Notes under the pieces: generated by a model | What the model saw: only the letters and a program-made list of their open reading frames with translations | Databases searched by the model: none | Told to the model about the DNA's origin: nothing | Assembly (NCBI RefSeq): GCF_963576675.1 | Contig: NC_088916.1 | Location: 47,555,001 to 47,619,000, forward strand | From: Euphorbia lathyris | Taxonomy: Eukaryota > Streptophyta > Magnoliopsida > Malpighiales > Euphorbiaceae | DNA length: 64,000 bases | Direction: 5' to 3' | Translations under genes and position numbers: made by a program | Shown here: piece after piece, positions 31,858-42,565 of the stretch | Position numbering within the stretch: the stretch's first letter is position 1 | How the letters are laid out: the number at the start of each line of letters is the position of its first letter

Positions 31858-32956
31858 TAACATTTTTACATTTTTTTTTTGGAAGAGTTAAAAGTTATAA
31901 ATTATTTATAATTTTTATAAAATTTAATTTAAAAATTAAGTTATTTGAGTTTCAAAAGTAAATGTAAGAAATTGTTTTTATTTTTATAGAACAGAAATAT
32001 AATAATTTTTTTTTAAAAAAGAGACCTAATAAAAATAAGTTCAAAAATATTATATTAGTAAAGAGTCCAATTTTTCTACCAAAAAAAAAAAGTAAAGAGT
32101 CCAATTTGAAAAAAAAAATTAAACAAATTTAACAACTTTTAACTAATAAAATAATATTTAAATATAAATCAATATTTAAAAGAACTACACAAAAAAAAAC
32201 TAATAATACTTAAAGACGGAATCAGTGACCAGAACTTCGACCCAAGAGGCTGGGCCCCTGGCTCTGCCCCTGGATGTCTCTTGATGTAAAGTCAATATTT
32301 TCACCATAATAATCATTGTTAAAGTTATGATACTGTTAAATGGATAGAATAAATAAAGATAGAATACAAATAAATGACTAAATTAACCATATAAATATTA
32401 TTTTAGATAAAAGGTACGAATTATATATAATGTTTTTTACTATTTCCAAAATTATACATATTCTTTCTCTTCATTAATTGTTACATTGATCCAACCAACC
32501 AATTGAACCTATTATTGCCTTGTTTTGCGATTTATCTTTTTCTATTGAAGGGTAGAGTAATACATTTTACATATAATATTATATTGTTAATAAAAGTTTT
32601 TTATTTTTCTTTCATTAAGCTTTTCATTTTTTTAATAACCTTTAATTCAATAATTATCATCTCCTCTAAAAAAAATTATCTTCTAAAATTTTGGCATTAA
32701 ATTTTGATTTGGAACTTTTATATGTTACTAATTATAATTTTTAAATTTAATAAAAAAGGTGAAGTCAATTTTGAATAAGTTACAAATTTAGCTCTATAGT
32801 TATTGAAAAAAAAAATTAATCTCACATATAAAAATGACAATTTTAAGTCTAACGTTTACTAGAAAATGCAAGTACGGATTTACGTCATGGTGATGTAAGC
32901 GGTTTTATCTTATACATGTAAAAGTGTGATTGGTTTTCTGTTACAAGAATGATGCG
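31858..32956. other. AT-rich stretch with minor repeat traces
   Basis: No genes. AAAGAGTCCAATTT occurs twice (about 32061 and 32094). About 32219-32280 holds a GC-rich fragment (GAGGCTGGGCCCCTGG) like the end of a common plant repeat. Confidence 0.4.
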
Positions 32957-33493
32957 TCTAGGGCGTGATCGAGCTGAACCGAGTTTTGACCTGCTTAGCC
33001 TCGACTCGTCAGAAAATTAACGAGCCCAAAATTCTGTTCATGAGCTGTTCGCGAGCTTGTTAACAAGTATGTTCATGAGCATTCCTCACGAGCAGCTCAT
33101 TAGTTCAGTTCATGAACTTCACTCGCAAATAACTCATTAATTACATTCATTAGTTATATTGATTTGAATTTTTTTAATACAAAACTATATAGTTTTCAAA
33201 TCTATAAAACTAAAGTTTCCACAAAACTACATTGTTTTACTTCTCCTTTTATGGAAATGTTAAAATTAAAAAAATCGAACCAAGTTTGTTAACGAGCATG
33301 TTATGAACATTATAATCGAGCTTGCTAATGAGGTTGTTCATGAACCTATAATCGAGCATGCTCGTGAGCTTTTGATCCAAACTTCATTGTGTTCATGCTC
33401 AGATCAATTACAAATCGAGACGAACATGATTAAACTTTTATCGATACATACACTGAACCGCTCATGAACAGCTCAACTCATACAACCCTAGAT
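32957..33493. repeat. GAGCCGAGC-type foldback repeat, second copy
   Basis: GAGCTGAACCGAG start and CATGAACAGCTCAACTCA end, with many GAGCATG / CATGCTC motifs in opposite orientation. Same class as 28655-29318. Confidence 0.45.
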
Positions 33494-33590
33494 ACGGGTG
33501 GTCGAGTTGCCGCTTTGGGAAGTGCTTTAAAAGTATCTAGGAAGCAACTTCCTCCTCCTAAAACCCTATTGGATGCTCCAAATTATGATT

Positions 33591-34520
33591 GTAAATGAGC
33601 CGAGCCACTCATGAGCGACCCGGTGCTAGGCTCGATAAAAGCTCGGCTCGATTCGGGTGAGAAGAGAAGAGGATCTGACATAGTCTAAGACCGCATCTTT
33701 GAAATATATATTTACAAAATATTATTTATTTATATGTAGATTTTATTTAGCTAAGTTGGATTGGATTGGAGTTAAAAATTAACTTTTAAACTTGACTATA
33801 CCTCAGTGCGATTACATATTAAGTTGGTCATATAATGAAGTATATAGACATGAGGGGTGCCAATAAGCTTTGATAGTTCATAAACTATTCGAGCTCGGTT
33901 CGGTGAAAGCTCGATCAAAGTTCGGCTCGATATGGCTCGAGCACTAACGAGCCGAGCATGAGCTTCCTCAGGTTCGACTTGAAAGCACACGAATAAACTC
34001 GATTATTTTTAATTATATATATATATATATATCATATTTTATATATAATATATATTTCATTGTTTTAAATTTTTCTTTCATTAGTTACTGTCATCACAAT
34101 TCACAACTCACATAAGATTTAACACATAAAAAAACTTAGACTTTTGAACCTTTAGCTAGAAAATTAGGTTTTGATAAAGAAAAAATACATTACAAACTTT
34201 AATATATATTTCATTGTTTGAAATTTTCTCTGAATTTGTGTTTTCCGACTATAAATACCATTTAGTATTCTTGAATCTCGGCAATAACACATGATTGTTT
34301 TTCTTTATAAATATTTTAAACTCATATAGAGTATGTTATAAAGCTTTTTTTTTCTACTCTACTTATTTTATGCATGTACAATGATTTTGGTTAAAGCAGT
34401 TACAAGCTCGATAAAAGCTCGGTTCAGTGAAAAATTGGTTAGATTCGGTCAAAACGTAGCTCAATCAAAACTCAAACAAAGCTCAATTTGAGAGGACTCA
34501 ACTCGGCTCATTTACATGCT
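33591..34520. repeat. GAGCCGAGC-type foldback repeat, third copy (probably two nested)
   Basis: Starts GTAAATGAGCCGAGCC as at 28668 and ends CAACTCGGCTCATTTACAT, the inverted form. A second motif cluster at 33855-33990 and an (AT)n tract near 34015 suggest nesting. Confidence 0.5.
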
Positions 34521-34727
34521 AACTTGATCTGCGGACAAGTTTATTTAATCATATATTTATATATAAATATATGTATAAATAAAAAAGAAAAATCATTTGA
34601 CTTTTACTTTTGTTATTTAATTTATAATCTTAATTAATAATATATAAAGATTCTAAAAAAAATAATTTTAGAAAAAAAATTATCTTTAAATTTTAGATGA
34701 TAATCATTTATTGAGAAATTCTAGAAA

Positions 34728-35250
34728 GGCTTAATACATTATTTGCTCCCTGAATTTGTCCAAAATAGTTGATTGACCCCCTGAACTTTCAAAGTGTCTC
34801 GATAGCCCCTTGAACTTGCATAAAACGTTCAGTTAGCCCCCTGAACTTGCATAAAATGTAATCAATTAATCATTCGGTTATAAAAAAGTAAGTCAAATGC
34901 GGAAAATATGTTACACGTGCCTTAAAATGTTATTACATACTTCACAAAATAGATTAAAACATGTTAAAAAAGAATTTTTTACTTATTCAACTATAAAACA
35001 TTTTCTTCTCTAATATTATAATCGCATATCCCGATCTTGGTCGTTTTACTTTTTTAAGATGCGTGCAACATATCTTCCGCATTTAACTTACTTTTTTACA
35101 ACCGAGTGATTAATTGATTACATTTTATGCAAGTTCAGGGGGCTAACTGAACATTTTATGCAAGTTCAGGAGGCTATCGAGACACTTTGAAAGTTCAGGG
35201 GACCAATCAACTATTTTGGACAAGTTCATGGGCAAATAATGTATTAAGCC
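34728..35250. mobile_element. Mutator-type MITE, 9-bp target duplication TTCTAGAAA
   Basis: 523 bp. Ends GGCTTAATACATTATTTGCT / GCAAATAATGTATTAAGCC, flanked by TTCTAGAAA at 34719-34727 and 35251-35259. Arms share the CTCCCTGAATTTGTCC repeats of the 26657-27220 element. Confidence 0.85.
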
Positions 35251-35259
35251 TTCTAGAAA

Positions 35260-35904
35260 ATATAAGAAATTATTCACTGAAATTATCATTAAAATGAAAA
35301 CACTAAAATTTTATATTGAAAGGAGAAAAAAAAAAGAAAAAGAGAAAAGATAAAAAAAAAAAAAAAAAAAAACTCAAACAATATGCTTAGTAAAATACAC
35401 TAAACGTAATCTATATAACCACTAGTAAAAGATATTTCCATAAAAAAGTATTAGAAAAAAGTTTTAAGTAAAAGAAAAAGCAATTAATGAAGAAAGAGAA
35501 TTCATGTGGTTTTGGAAATGGTAATGAAATCGTTTTTACCTTGAGAAAATATTAATATGGATAAATTAGTCTTTTTCTATATATTCTAGCCATTCTAACC
35601 AATATTTTCTATCCAAATATCTTTATTGTAAAGTTATTATCACAATCTCATAGTCCAACAACTACCAACAAATTGAGGGAAAGATATGGTTAGTCAAAGT
35701 TTGAACCAATTAAAAACCCTTTTCCTTCGAAGCATGATTATCCTATCCTATTTCTCTTTTGAGGCAGGAAGGGAAACCCACTTGAATAAAGCTAAACAAA
35801 ATTAATTAAGCTCAAATAATGAACCTATACTCTTATAATAAGATTGGAAGTTGCATAATATTGCTTTTTTTAAAGGACAAATTGAAGAACAACAATATAT
35901 TTTA
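35260..35904. other. AT-rich stretch, nothing recognised
   Basis: Contains an A-tract near 35353-35371; no gene seen. Confidence 0.5.
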
Positions 35905-36404
35905 GGGAAAAGTTCAAATAAAACTCATGTGGTTTCACTAATTTTCAGATAAAGGACTGTGGTTTACTTTTTGTCAAAACGAGGACTGAGGTTTCGCACT
36001 TTTAATAATATTATTAAAACTATCTTTAACGACCTGAAAATGAAAATTTTCAAGAATTAAAGTTGTTCAATGTCATGTTTTCTATGGAACTACATTTTCG
36101 ATTTTAGAAAATCATCTTTTTTGGAACTTTCTCTCTCTAAACATTAACTTTCTCTCTCTTTACCAAACATCATCTAAATAATCTCGAAATAAAAAAAGTT
36201 GAAGAATTAAAGTTGTTTAGAATATTAGTAGTTCTTAAAATATGTCATTTTTGAAGTTGTTAAGGGTGATTTTAATAGTATCAATCGAAAAAGTCTTTAT
36301 TTTGTTAAAATTGAAAATCTTAGTCCTTGTTTTAACAAAAAGTAAACCACAGTCTTTTATCTGAAAATTAGTGAAACCACATGGGTTTTATTTGAACTTT
36401 ACCC
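35905..36404. mobile_element. Mutator-type MITE, 9-bp target duplication TATATTTTA
   Basis: 500 bp. Ends GGGAAAAGTTCAAATAAAAC / GTTTTATTTGAACTTTACCC, flanked by TATATTTTA at 35896-35904 and 36405-36413. Arms contain CATGTGGTTTCACTAATTTT and complement. Confidence 0.85.
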
Positions 36405-36755
36405 TATATTTTATTATTTAGCAAAAAGGAACAAAATTAAGATCGTGGTTCTCGTGCTTTAATTGTTAAATTCAAAAAAATAAAAAGAAGAAAGGGATGG
36501 GCCCATTGAAATAAAAAAGTAAGATCCATCTGAAAATAAGGGAAAGAAGAATGGACCTTTATTTGTCTTCAATCGTTGCCATTATTATCATTGGATTGGA
36601 TGAATCACTTATTTTTATACATTACATCTACCAATGCCTTGACTGCTATTTCTGTCTGTTTTTAGACATGAAAATGTAATATTTATTTCACTCTATTTGA
36701 TTTCGCTGTGAGCTAATTATTATTATTATTATATGATTGATATTAGTTATTTGCT
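36405..36755. other. AT-rich stretch, nothing recognised
   Basis: Short simple repeats only (TTATTATTATTATT near 36717-36732). Confidence 0.5.
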
Positions 36756-37425
36756 ATTTTTTTTTGAACCTGAAAGTGAAACTTAAATAAATGATTGATT
36801 TGCATCCATATAAATAGTGTTCATAAGCCATTCTGGTACAATAATTGAAAAGAAATCGCTAGCATAAAAACAGGCAAGCCTAGCTATCAAATGAGCCGCA
36901 CTGTTCGCTAAACGAGAAATAAAACCTAATTTAAAAGATGGGATGGATCTTAACAGGACTCGACAATCTTCTACAATCATACCAAATTCAGAAATATCTT
37001 GCTTTTCAGAGTGAATATCATCTACCACAGCCTTAGCATCAGATTCAAATATAACAGCAGAAAAACCCATATTAGCAATCCATAACAAGCTCGTGCGGAT
37101 TGCAAGAGCTTCAATGACCCGTGGCTCCTTGATGCTTGGGATAAGACTGCTACTACAAAAGAGAAATGCTCCCCTTTCTTCCCTAATAACCGCTCCCATG
37201 TCGCTGCTCTCTAATTCATTGAAGATAGCCCCGTCGATATTGCATTTGATAAAGCCCGGGCTAGGCGTGTTCCATCTCTGGTGAGGATTTGGCGGAAAGT
37301 GGTTACTACACAGCGGGAGTGGCTGAACAGCCGTCGGCGAGACCGCCTGCATGTGCGTTACTTGCATATGTCGATTGCCCGAGGCTGGCGCCTTCTGTTG
37401 ATAGGCCTTCCAGTCCTAACAACCT
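36756..37425 (-). pseudogene. 5'-truncated L1 LINE tail: C-terminal RNase H domain
   Basis: The minus-strand ORF 37367-36783 (194 codons) has FIKCNIDGAIF, MGAVIREERGAFLFC, EALAIRTSLLW, ESDAKAVVDDI and SRLANSAAHLIARLA, the RVT_3-type RNase H found at the end of plant L1 ORF2. The D..E..D..D residues are all present. The frame can be followed upstream to about 37417, where the element is truncated. A short A-tract on the minus strand (36756-36765) is the poly(A) tail. Confidence 0.8.
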
Positions 37426-39247
37426 CCAAACTGATTCGCCAAGCCGTTAGTAAGTAAAATATATAATATAAAAATATTTAAAATTACTCAATAAATAAAT
37501 TATAATAAAAAGATAATAAAAAAAATTTGATAAGAAATAATCTAAATGAATAAATAAAAATAAATAATAACTAATTTATGATGTAGATTAAGTCGATGTG
37601 AACGGTTTTAATCGTAAACCGCTAAAGAATATAATCTTCTCAAACTTAACTTGAAGGTTGAATAAATTCAAAAGATGAAATCCTTGTTCCAATGGAGGCT
37701 CAAAGGTTGAGTTTCAATATAAAAAGAGAGGTTTTTTATACCTTCTCTAAATTAAGGGAGAAAGACTAAAAGCCCATACTAGGGTTACAAGTCTAGTTAA
37801 TACTTCTAGGGGTAAAATAGGGGTAAGGAACAAGTTGACAATAATGTAATAAAGGGGTAATGGCAAGACATTAATTAAGAGGTAACAGCCTTTGTCTCTT
37901 GCGTGAAGAGCTTGGAGAGGAAGTATTCCTTAATCCAGGCACGCTCCGCGTGGGTGAGCACCTGAACTTGGCTCATCTTAGTTGGCCTCTCCACGATCCG
38001 CGTTTTTGAACCCACACTCCGCGTGGTTGAGCTTCTGAGTTTGGTCCTCCTTAGCTGGATCTCCCTCGCCTTCACGAGCCTTGAGTCGACACTTCGCGTG
38101 TCATGTTCCACGCCTCGCGTGACTTGGCTCCTGGTCACTCGAGCAAGCAATGTCCTCATCAATTTATTTAACGAAGTAAAAATTTATCATTCAAAAATGA
38201 TATTATCGAAATAACGTAAAAGAAAAAATATGTTTGTGTAGAAATAAAAGAGATAATTTTATCACAATCTAATAAATATAAACAAATGTTTGAAAAACGG
38301 TAACTTATTAGAAGCACCCGGTTGCCCATGTCAAATAAATGACATCCCATACATATTTTGACACGTGTAATATAGACCCACATGTATTATAAGAGTCCCC
38401 TACTATTTTAATTATTATGTGGGGTCACAATATACGTGTCCAAATGTGAATTGGAATCCTCCAAATAATATGAAATACCCGGTGCTTAATATAAGAACTC
38501 TTGAAAAACACTAAATATGAACGTTTCGTAAAAAAAAAAAAAAAAAACTCTAAAAATAAGTTGTTTACTTAAAAAAAAAAGCCAAAAGCTGTTGTTTTAC
38601 CAATCTAATCAGACATTATTTTTTTTTGTTATTTATTGTAGTAAAATGCTAAAAGTAACTTCTAAAAACTAGAACAAACACCAAATAGCAACTTTTAGTT
38701 TTTTTTTTTCATGGAAACAATAGTTGTTTTAGAACTTTTTATGAGTTTTTTTCTTATTTGTTTGATTGTGAGGAAATTATCTTTTTTTATCTTCACAAAA
38801 TAAAATTTTCCTTTAATGGTATTTTGATCTCTATTGTAATTTTGTGAAAGTAGTAAGGCTTTATTCTGCTCAATTATTTTTTATTTGATTTTTAAGATTT
38901 TTTTTTATAATATTTTTTTATTTTATTTTTTTAGATACTTTACATACTAACAGTAATAATTTATCATAATTTTTTCAAACTCTAATTATCAGTCAACTAA
39001 TAGAAAGTAATTAACAAAAGACACCTCAAATCCTTATCTAACTTAATTAATTTAACAATGTATGAAATAAATGATGATTTGCTGAAATCAATTAAAGTCT
39101 TTAGGATATCCATTCGCTTTCAATATATGCAATATTACAACTAAAATATTCTATAAATGTTTTTGTTAGAATGAATATCATTTACTCAAATCTAATAAAA
39201 ACATTTATTTTTTCACTTGTCTGTTTATAATAAAAAGATATTATGCT
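37426..39247. other. No clear gene; unexplained GC-richer patch at 37875-38165
   Basis: Mostly AT-rich. The patch 37875-38165 contains variants of CTCCGCGTGGGTGAGC, CACTCCGCGTGGTTGAGC and CTTCGCGTG in an irregular repeat, and a 95-codon minus-strand ORF that I do not recognise. It may be part of an unidentified LTR. The rest, including A- and T-tracts near 38530, 38700 and 38900, shows nothing supportable. Confidence 0.4.
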
Positions 39248-39284
39248 ATAGAGAGTTTTTTCGCTGCTCCTTTTGAGAGCTTTC

Positions 39285-39631
39285 TATTGGGAATTTTTTT
39301 AGGATCGCGACAATTTAGCGGAAGCGATAAAACAATTTTATTGAATTTATGAGGTTTACAAGAGGGTGTTCTCTAGAAACTTTCTAGAGTTACAATGAGA
39401 TAAAACAAAAATAGTACACTCCGGTCCCGAAAATATCCCGAAATAATTATCTTTACTATTTTTATTTCTCCCCAAAATAATTAGACTACCCTCTAAATAA
39501 ACTCTCAAAATTCACAAGGCACAATTGTGCCTCCTCTCACTGCATTTTGGTTCCACCCTAACTCCCTTTCTCTTCCTATATTTCCCACTTTTTATTTAAT
39601 CGTTTTAAATTAATAGTTAATTTTCTCAACA
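39285..39631 (-). repeat. 3' LTR of the gag-only Copia element
   Basis: Plus-strand TATTGGGAATTTTTTTAGG .. CTCAACA. Nearly identical to 40755-41105; its first bases read TA where the partner has TG. Confidence 0.9.
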
Positions 39632-39843
39632 TTTTTCCCCTTAACTATTAATTTAAAACTTTCAATTTTTTTTTAATTTTTTTTTATTTTTATTTTATAT
39701 GATGTACTTTCCCATCATCACCGGAGCACTTCTCTCCGCAAACAATTTCTCGGTGCACTTCTCACCGAATCAATGATGTACTTTCCCATCATCACCGGAG
39801 CACTTCTCTCCGCAAACAACTTCTCGGTGCACTTGTCTTCAAA
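39632..39843 (-). repeat. Short tandem repeat between gag and 3' LTR
   Basis: Two ~76-bp copies containing GATGTACTTTCCCATCATCA and GGAGCACTTCTCTCCGCAAA (about 39699-39840), then the polypurine tract. Confidence 0.75.
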
Positions 39844-40704
39844 TTAAGCAAATTCTTCTTCGCCAACATGGTCTGTCACATTGACACTTTCTTTTCTCTT
39901 GTTTTTGCAATTCCGTTGCACGTGCCCAAACTTCTTGCACTTGAAACATTGAGGCTTCCCCTTGTACCAGCAGTCCTTCTCATCATGACCATGCTTTTTG
40001 CAATGACCACATTGAGGAATTTCCCTTTTTCCTTTTGAATCTTGGGTGAGGAAAACTCCCTCAACTGCTTCCTCATTTTTTCCATTTCTCATTGTTCTTC
40101 TTTGTTCTTGAGCTTGCAAAGAATTAATTAATTCGGATAAGGATAATTGACTTATATCTCTTGAATCTTCAAGAGATGAAAGTTTTGCCTCAAACCTTTC
40201 AGGCAAGCTCACGAATAATTTTTCAACAACTCTGCTATCAGGCAGATCTTCTCCCATTAGCCGGATTTTGTTCACAACCGCCATCAACCGGTCATAATAC
40301 TCATGTACCGACTCATTTTCTTTCATTCTCAAAGTCTCAAAATCTCTTTTGAAATTCAAGACTTGCATCCTCTTTGTTCGTTCATTGCCTTCATAAAGTT
40401 CTTTCAACTTTTCCCAAGCTTCATTTCCTGTTTCACAAGTCATAATTCTCGTGAAAATTGACTCTGAGACAGCACCATGAATGATAGACAAAGCTCTTGG
40501 AGCTTTCGATGATTCCTCTTCATGAGCCCTTATTTGATTTAAAGTTGGATTGTCTCCAAGAGGTGTTACCTCTTTCTTAGATTCAACCCACTGCCATAAA
40601 CCCAACCCTTTTAAATGAGTTTTCATTTTGATAGCCCAAATTTGATAATTTTCGTCATTGAAACTTGGAGGAGGAAAAACCGAGGATGATTGGTGGGCTG
40701 CCAT
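39844..40704 (-). CDS. Copia-type gag (UBN2) with two CCHC zinc knuckles
   Basis: 286 codons, intact. The N-terminus has the Copia gag start (FNDENYQIWAIKMKTHLKG), then a UBN2 domain (about residues 55-200; AWEKLKELYEG, RMQVLNFKRDFETLRMKE, VHEYYDRLMAVVNKI, LFVSLPERFEAKLSSLE). Two zinc knuckles follow: CGHCKKHGHDEKDC and CFKCKKFGHVQRNC (about 233-270). It should form the nucleocapsid-like particle and bind RNA. The ATG lies 40 bases after the primer-binding site. The intact frame in an element without pol suggests gag may be kept by selection. Confidence 0.9.
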   Translation of the reverse strand: MAAHQSSSVFPPPSFNDENYQIWAIKMKTHLKGLGLWQWVESKKEVTPLGDNPTLNQIRAHEEESSKAPRALSIIHGAVSESIFTRIMTCETGNEAWEKLKELYEGNERTKRMQVLNFKRDFETLRMKENESVHEYYDRLMAVVNKIRLMGEDLPDSRVVEKLFVSLPERFEAKLSSLEDSRDISQLSLSELINSLQAQEQRRTMRNGKNEEAVEGVFLTQDSKGKREIPQCGHCKKHGHDEKDCWYKGKPQCFKCKKFGHVQRNCKNKRKESVNVTDHVGEEEFA

Positions 40705-40741
40705 TCTCCAAAAAACACACTGATCCCTTAAGATCGTTGAA

Positions 40742-40754
40742 GCTCTGATACCAC
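40742..40754 (-). promoter_or_regulatory. Primer-binding site, tRNA-iMet type
   Basis: Minus strand TGGTATCAGAGCT, directly next to the LTR end; standard for plant Copia elements. Confidence 0.9.
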
Positions 40755-41105
40755 TGTTGGGAATTTTTCTAGGATCGCGAATATTTAGCGGAAGCGATAA
40801 AACAATTTTATTGAATTTATGAGGTTTACAAGAGGGTGTTCTCTAGAAACTTTCTAGAGTTACAATGAGATAAAACAAAAATAGTACACTCCAGTGTTTC
40901 CCGAAAATACCCCGAAATAATTATCTTTACTATTTTTATTTCTTCCCAAAATAATTAGACTACCCTCTAAATAAACTCTCAAAATTCACAAGGCACAATT
41001 GTGCCTCCTCTCACTACATTTTGGTTCCACCCTAACTCCCTTTCTCTTCCTATATTTCCCACTTTTTATTTAATCGTTTTAAATTAATAGTTAATTTTCT
41101 CAACA
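40755..41105 (-). repeat. 5' LTR of the gag-only Copia element
   Basis: Plus-strand TGTTGGGAATTTTTCTAGG .. CTCAACA; 351 bp, near-identical partner of 39285-39631. Confidence 0.9.
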
Positions 41106-41407
41106 CTTTCTATCGCGATGAGAGGTTGTGTCCGCCTAGGGCATCTTGAATTCACAACAATATCTTCTTAATTCTACTCAAATTCTTCTTAGTTCTTCCT
41201 TAATTCTGTTAACTTTTCTCAATTTCTGTTTTCCCTGGTGGTTGATGTTGGTTCGTGGCTGCGATCTCTGTTTTTGGGGTCGGCGATTGAAAGCATCGGG
41301 TGAGTTCTTTATCCCTGTTCTTGATCGGTGTTAAGGTGTTGTATTCTTGTCTATTGTGGTCCGGTTGGTTGGTCTGTTTGGCTTTTCTTGTTTTCAATTG
41401 GTTTAGA

Positions 41408-42565
41408 ATGGATATTAGACCGCCGCAAGCGATCGCTGTTGAGGATGGGCTAGAGTTTGCGGATGTGGAAGGTAGAGTTGATGCAAATTTGTATGAGCTT
41501 TGTCTGGTAGGGACTCTGCTAACCGATCGTACCTTTAATTTCAAGGTTTTGAAAAATAGGTTAGCGGAGATTTGGAGACCGGGCAGAGGCTTGACTGTTA
41601 CGGAATTAGGGCTGAAGTTAATGCTGTTTCGGTTCTATCATGGTTACGATCTCCGTTGGATGATGGAAGGCGGACCATGGACGTTTGATAACAATCTTCT
41701 GTTGTTACATGAACTGCAGGCAGGGGAAGATCCTCTTAATGTACCCCTGTACATTGCGAGATTTTGGGTTCAAATTCATAAGCTTCCGGCAGGGTTTTTT
41801 CCAGAGAGCGTTGGAAGAGCCTTATGGAATTATATAGGTGAATTTGTGGCTTATGATGTTAAAAACGCATGGTCTTTTGTTCGTCCGTATCTGCGTATAA
41901 GGGTGCAAATTAATGTTCGCCAACCTCTTAAGATAGGTAAGAAGGTCAGAAAGACGGGGGGAGAGTGGATTTTCTGTGAATTCAAGTATGAGAAGTTGCC
42001 TACCTTTTGTTTTATTTGTGGGCTGATTGGTCATATTGATAGAAATTGTGATCGCTTTTATCAGGCGGAGGGTAGCGATATAATCAGAGAATGGGATGCG
42101 TCGATTAGGGCTCCTAGTCGTAGAAATATGTGGAGTGACTCTAGATGGTTAAAGGAGGAGGATGACTCGGTTGGTGGTGATTTGGGTAATATTGAACTCG
42201 ATAGGAATGCGAGAGGTCAGTCAAATGCTATTCATCTAGCCTCCCTAGCTTGTAATTTTGGTGCTTGTATGTTGGATAAGGGCAAGTCGTCTTTACTTAC
42301 TCAATCACCTAAACAAATTGCGATGGAGGGAGTTGAAGTCGCTGATGATCGTAAGCGTAGACGGAATGAGGGGGATCTTCAAGGTGGATGGTCTAAGGGG
42401 GGAGGGAGTCAGAAATTAATAGGGATGGAAATTGATAGTGGTGGAAAAGGGGCTGGGAAGAAAGGTCTAGAGTCTGAGAAAGGAAATTCTAAATTTTCGG
42501 TATCCGAACCAAAAAACGGAAATTTGGCGAGCCTCGAGGGGGGGGGGGGGGGTTCGCCCTGGATT
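41408..42565 (+). CDS. LINE ORF1: DUF4283 and zinc-knuckle RNA-binding protein
   Basis: Begins MDIRPPQAIAVEDGLEF. The DUF4283 region covers about residues 25-165 (LYELCLVGTLLTDRTFNF, MLFRFYHGYDLRWMMEGGPW, PLYIARFWVQIHKLP). A CCHC_4 zinc knuckle CFICGLIGHIDRNC lies near 205-218, then a low-complexity basic/Gly-rich tail. The reading frame is open and runs through a 15-G tract (42538-42552) straight into ORF2 without a stop, so ORF1 and ORF2 are fused in this copy. Such ORF1 proteins bind LINE RNA. The start at 41408 is chosen as the first ATG that precedes family-like sequence. Confidence 0.85.
42538..42552 (+). repeat. G15 homopolymer at the ORF1/ORF2 border
   Basis: Fifteen Gs just before the ORF2 methionine (42566), coding for Gly. 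A change of one G would alter the frame relation between ORF1 and ORF2. Confidence 0.9.

Larger units (their letters stand above)
39285..41105 (-). mobile_element. Gag-only Copia LTR element (TR-GAG type) in the LINE 5' UTR
   Basis: LTRs of 347 and 351 bp flank a single gag ORF on the minus strand. A 5-bp target duplication CTTTC lies at 39280-39284 and 41106-41110. Primer-binding site TGGTATCAGAGCT (initiator tRNA-Met type, minus strand 40754-40742) sits directly at the LTR. The polypurine tract AAGGGGAAAAA (minus strand) lies next to the other LTR. There is no pol at all, so replication would need proteins in trans. Confidence 0.9.
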
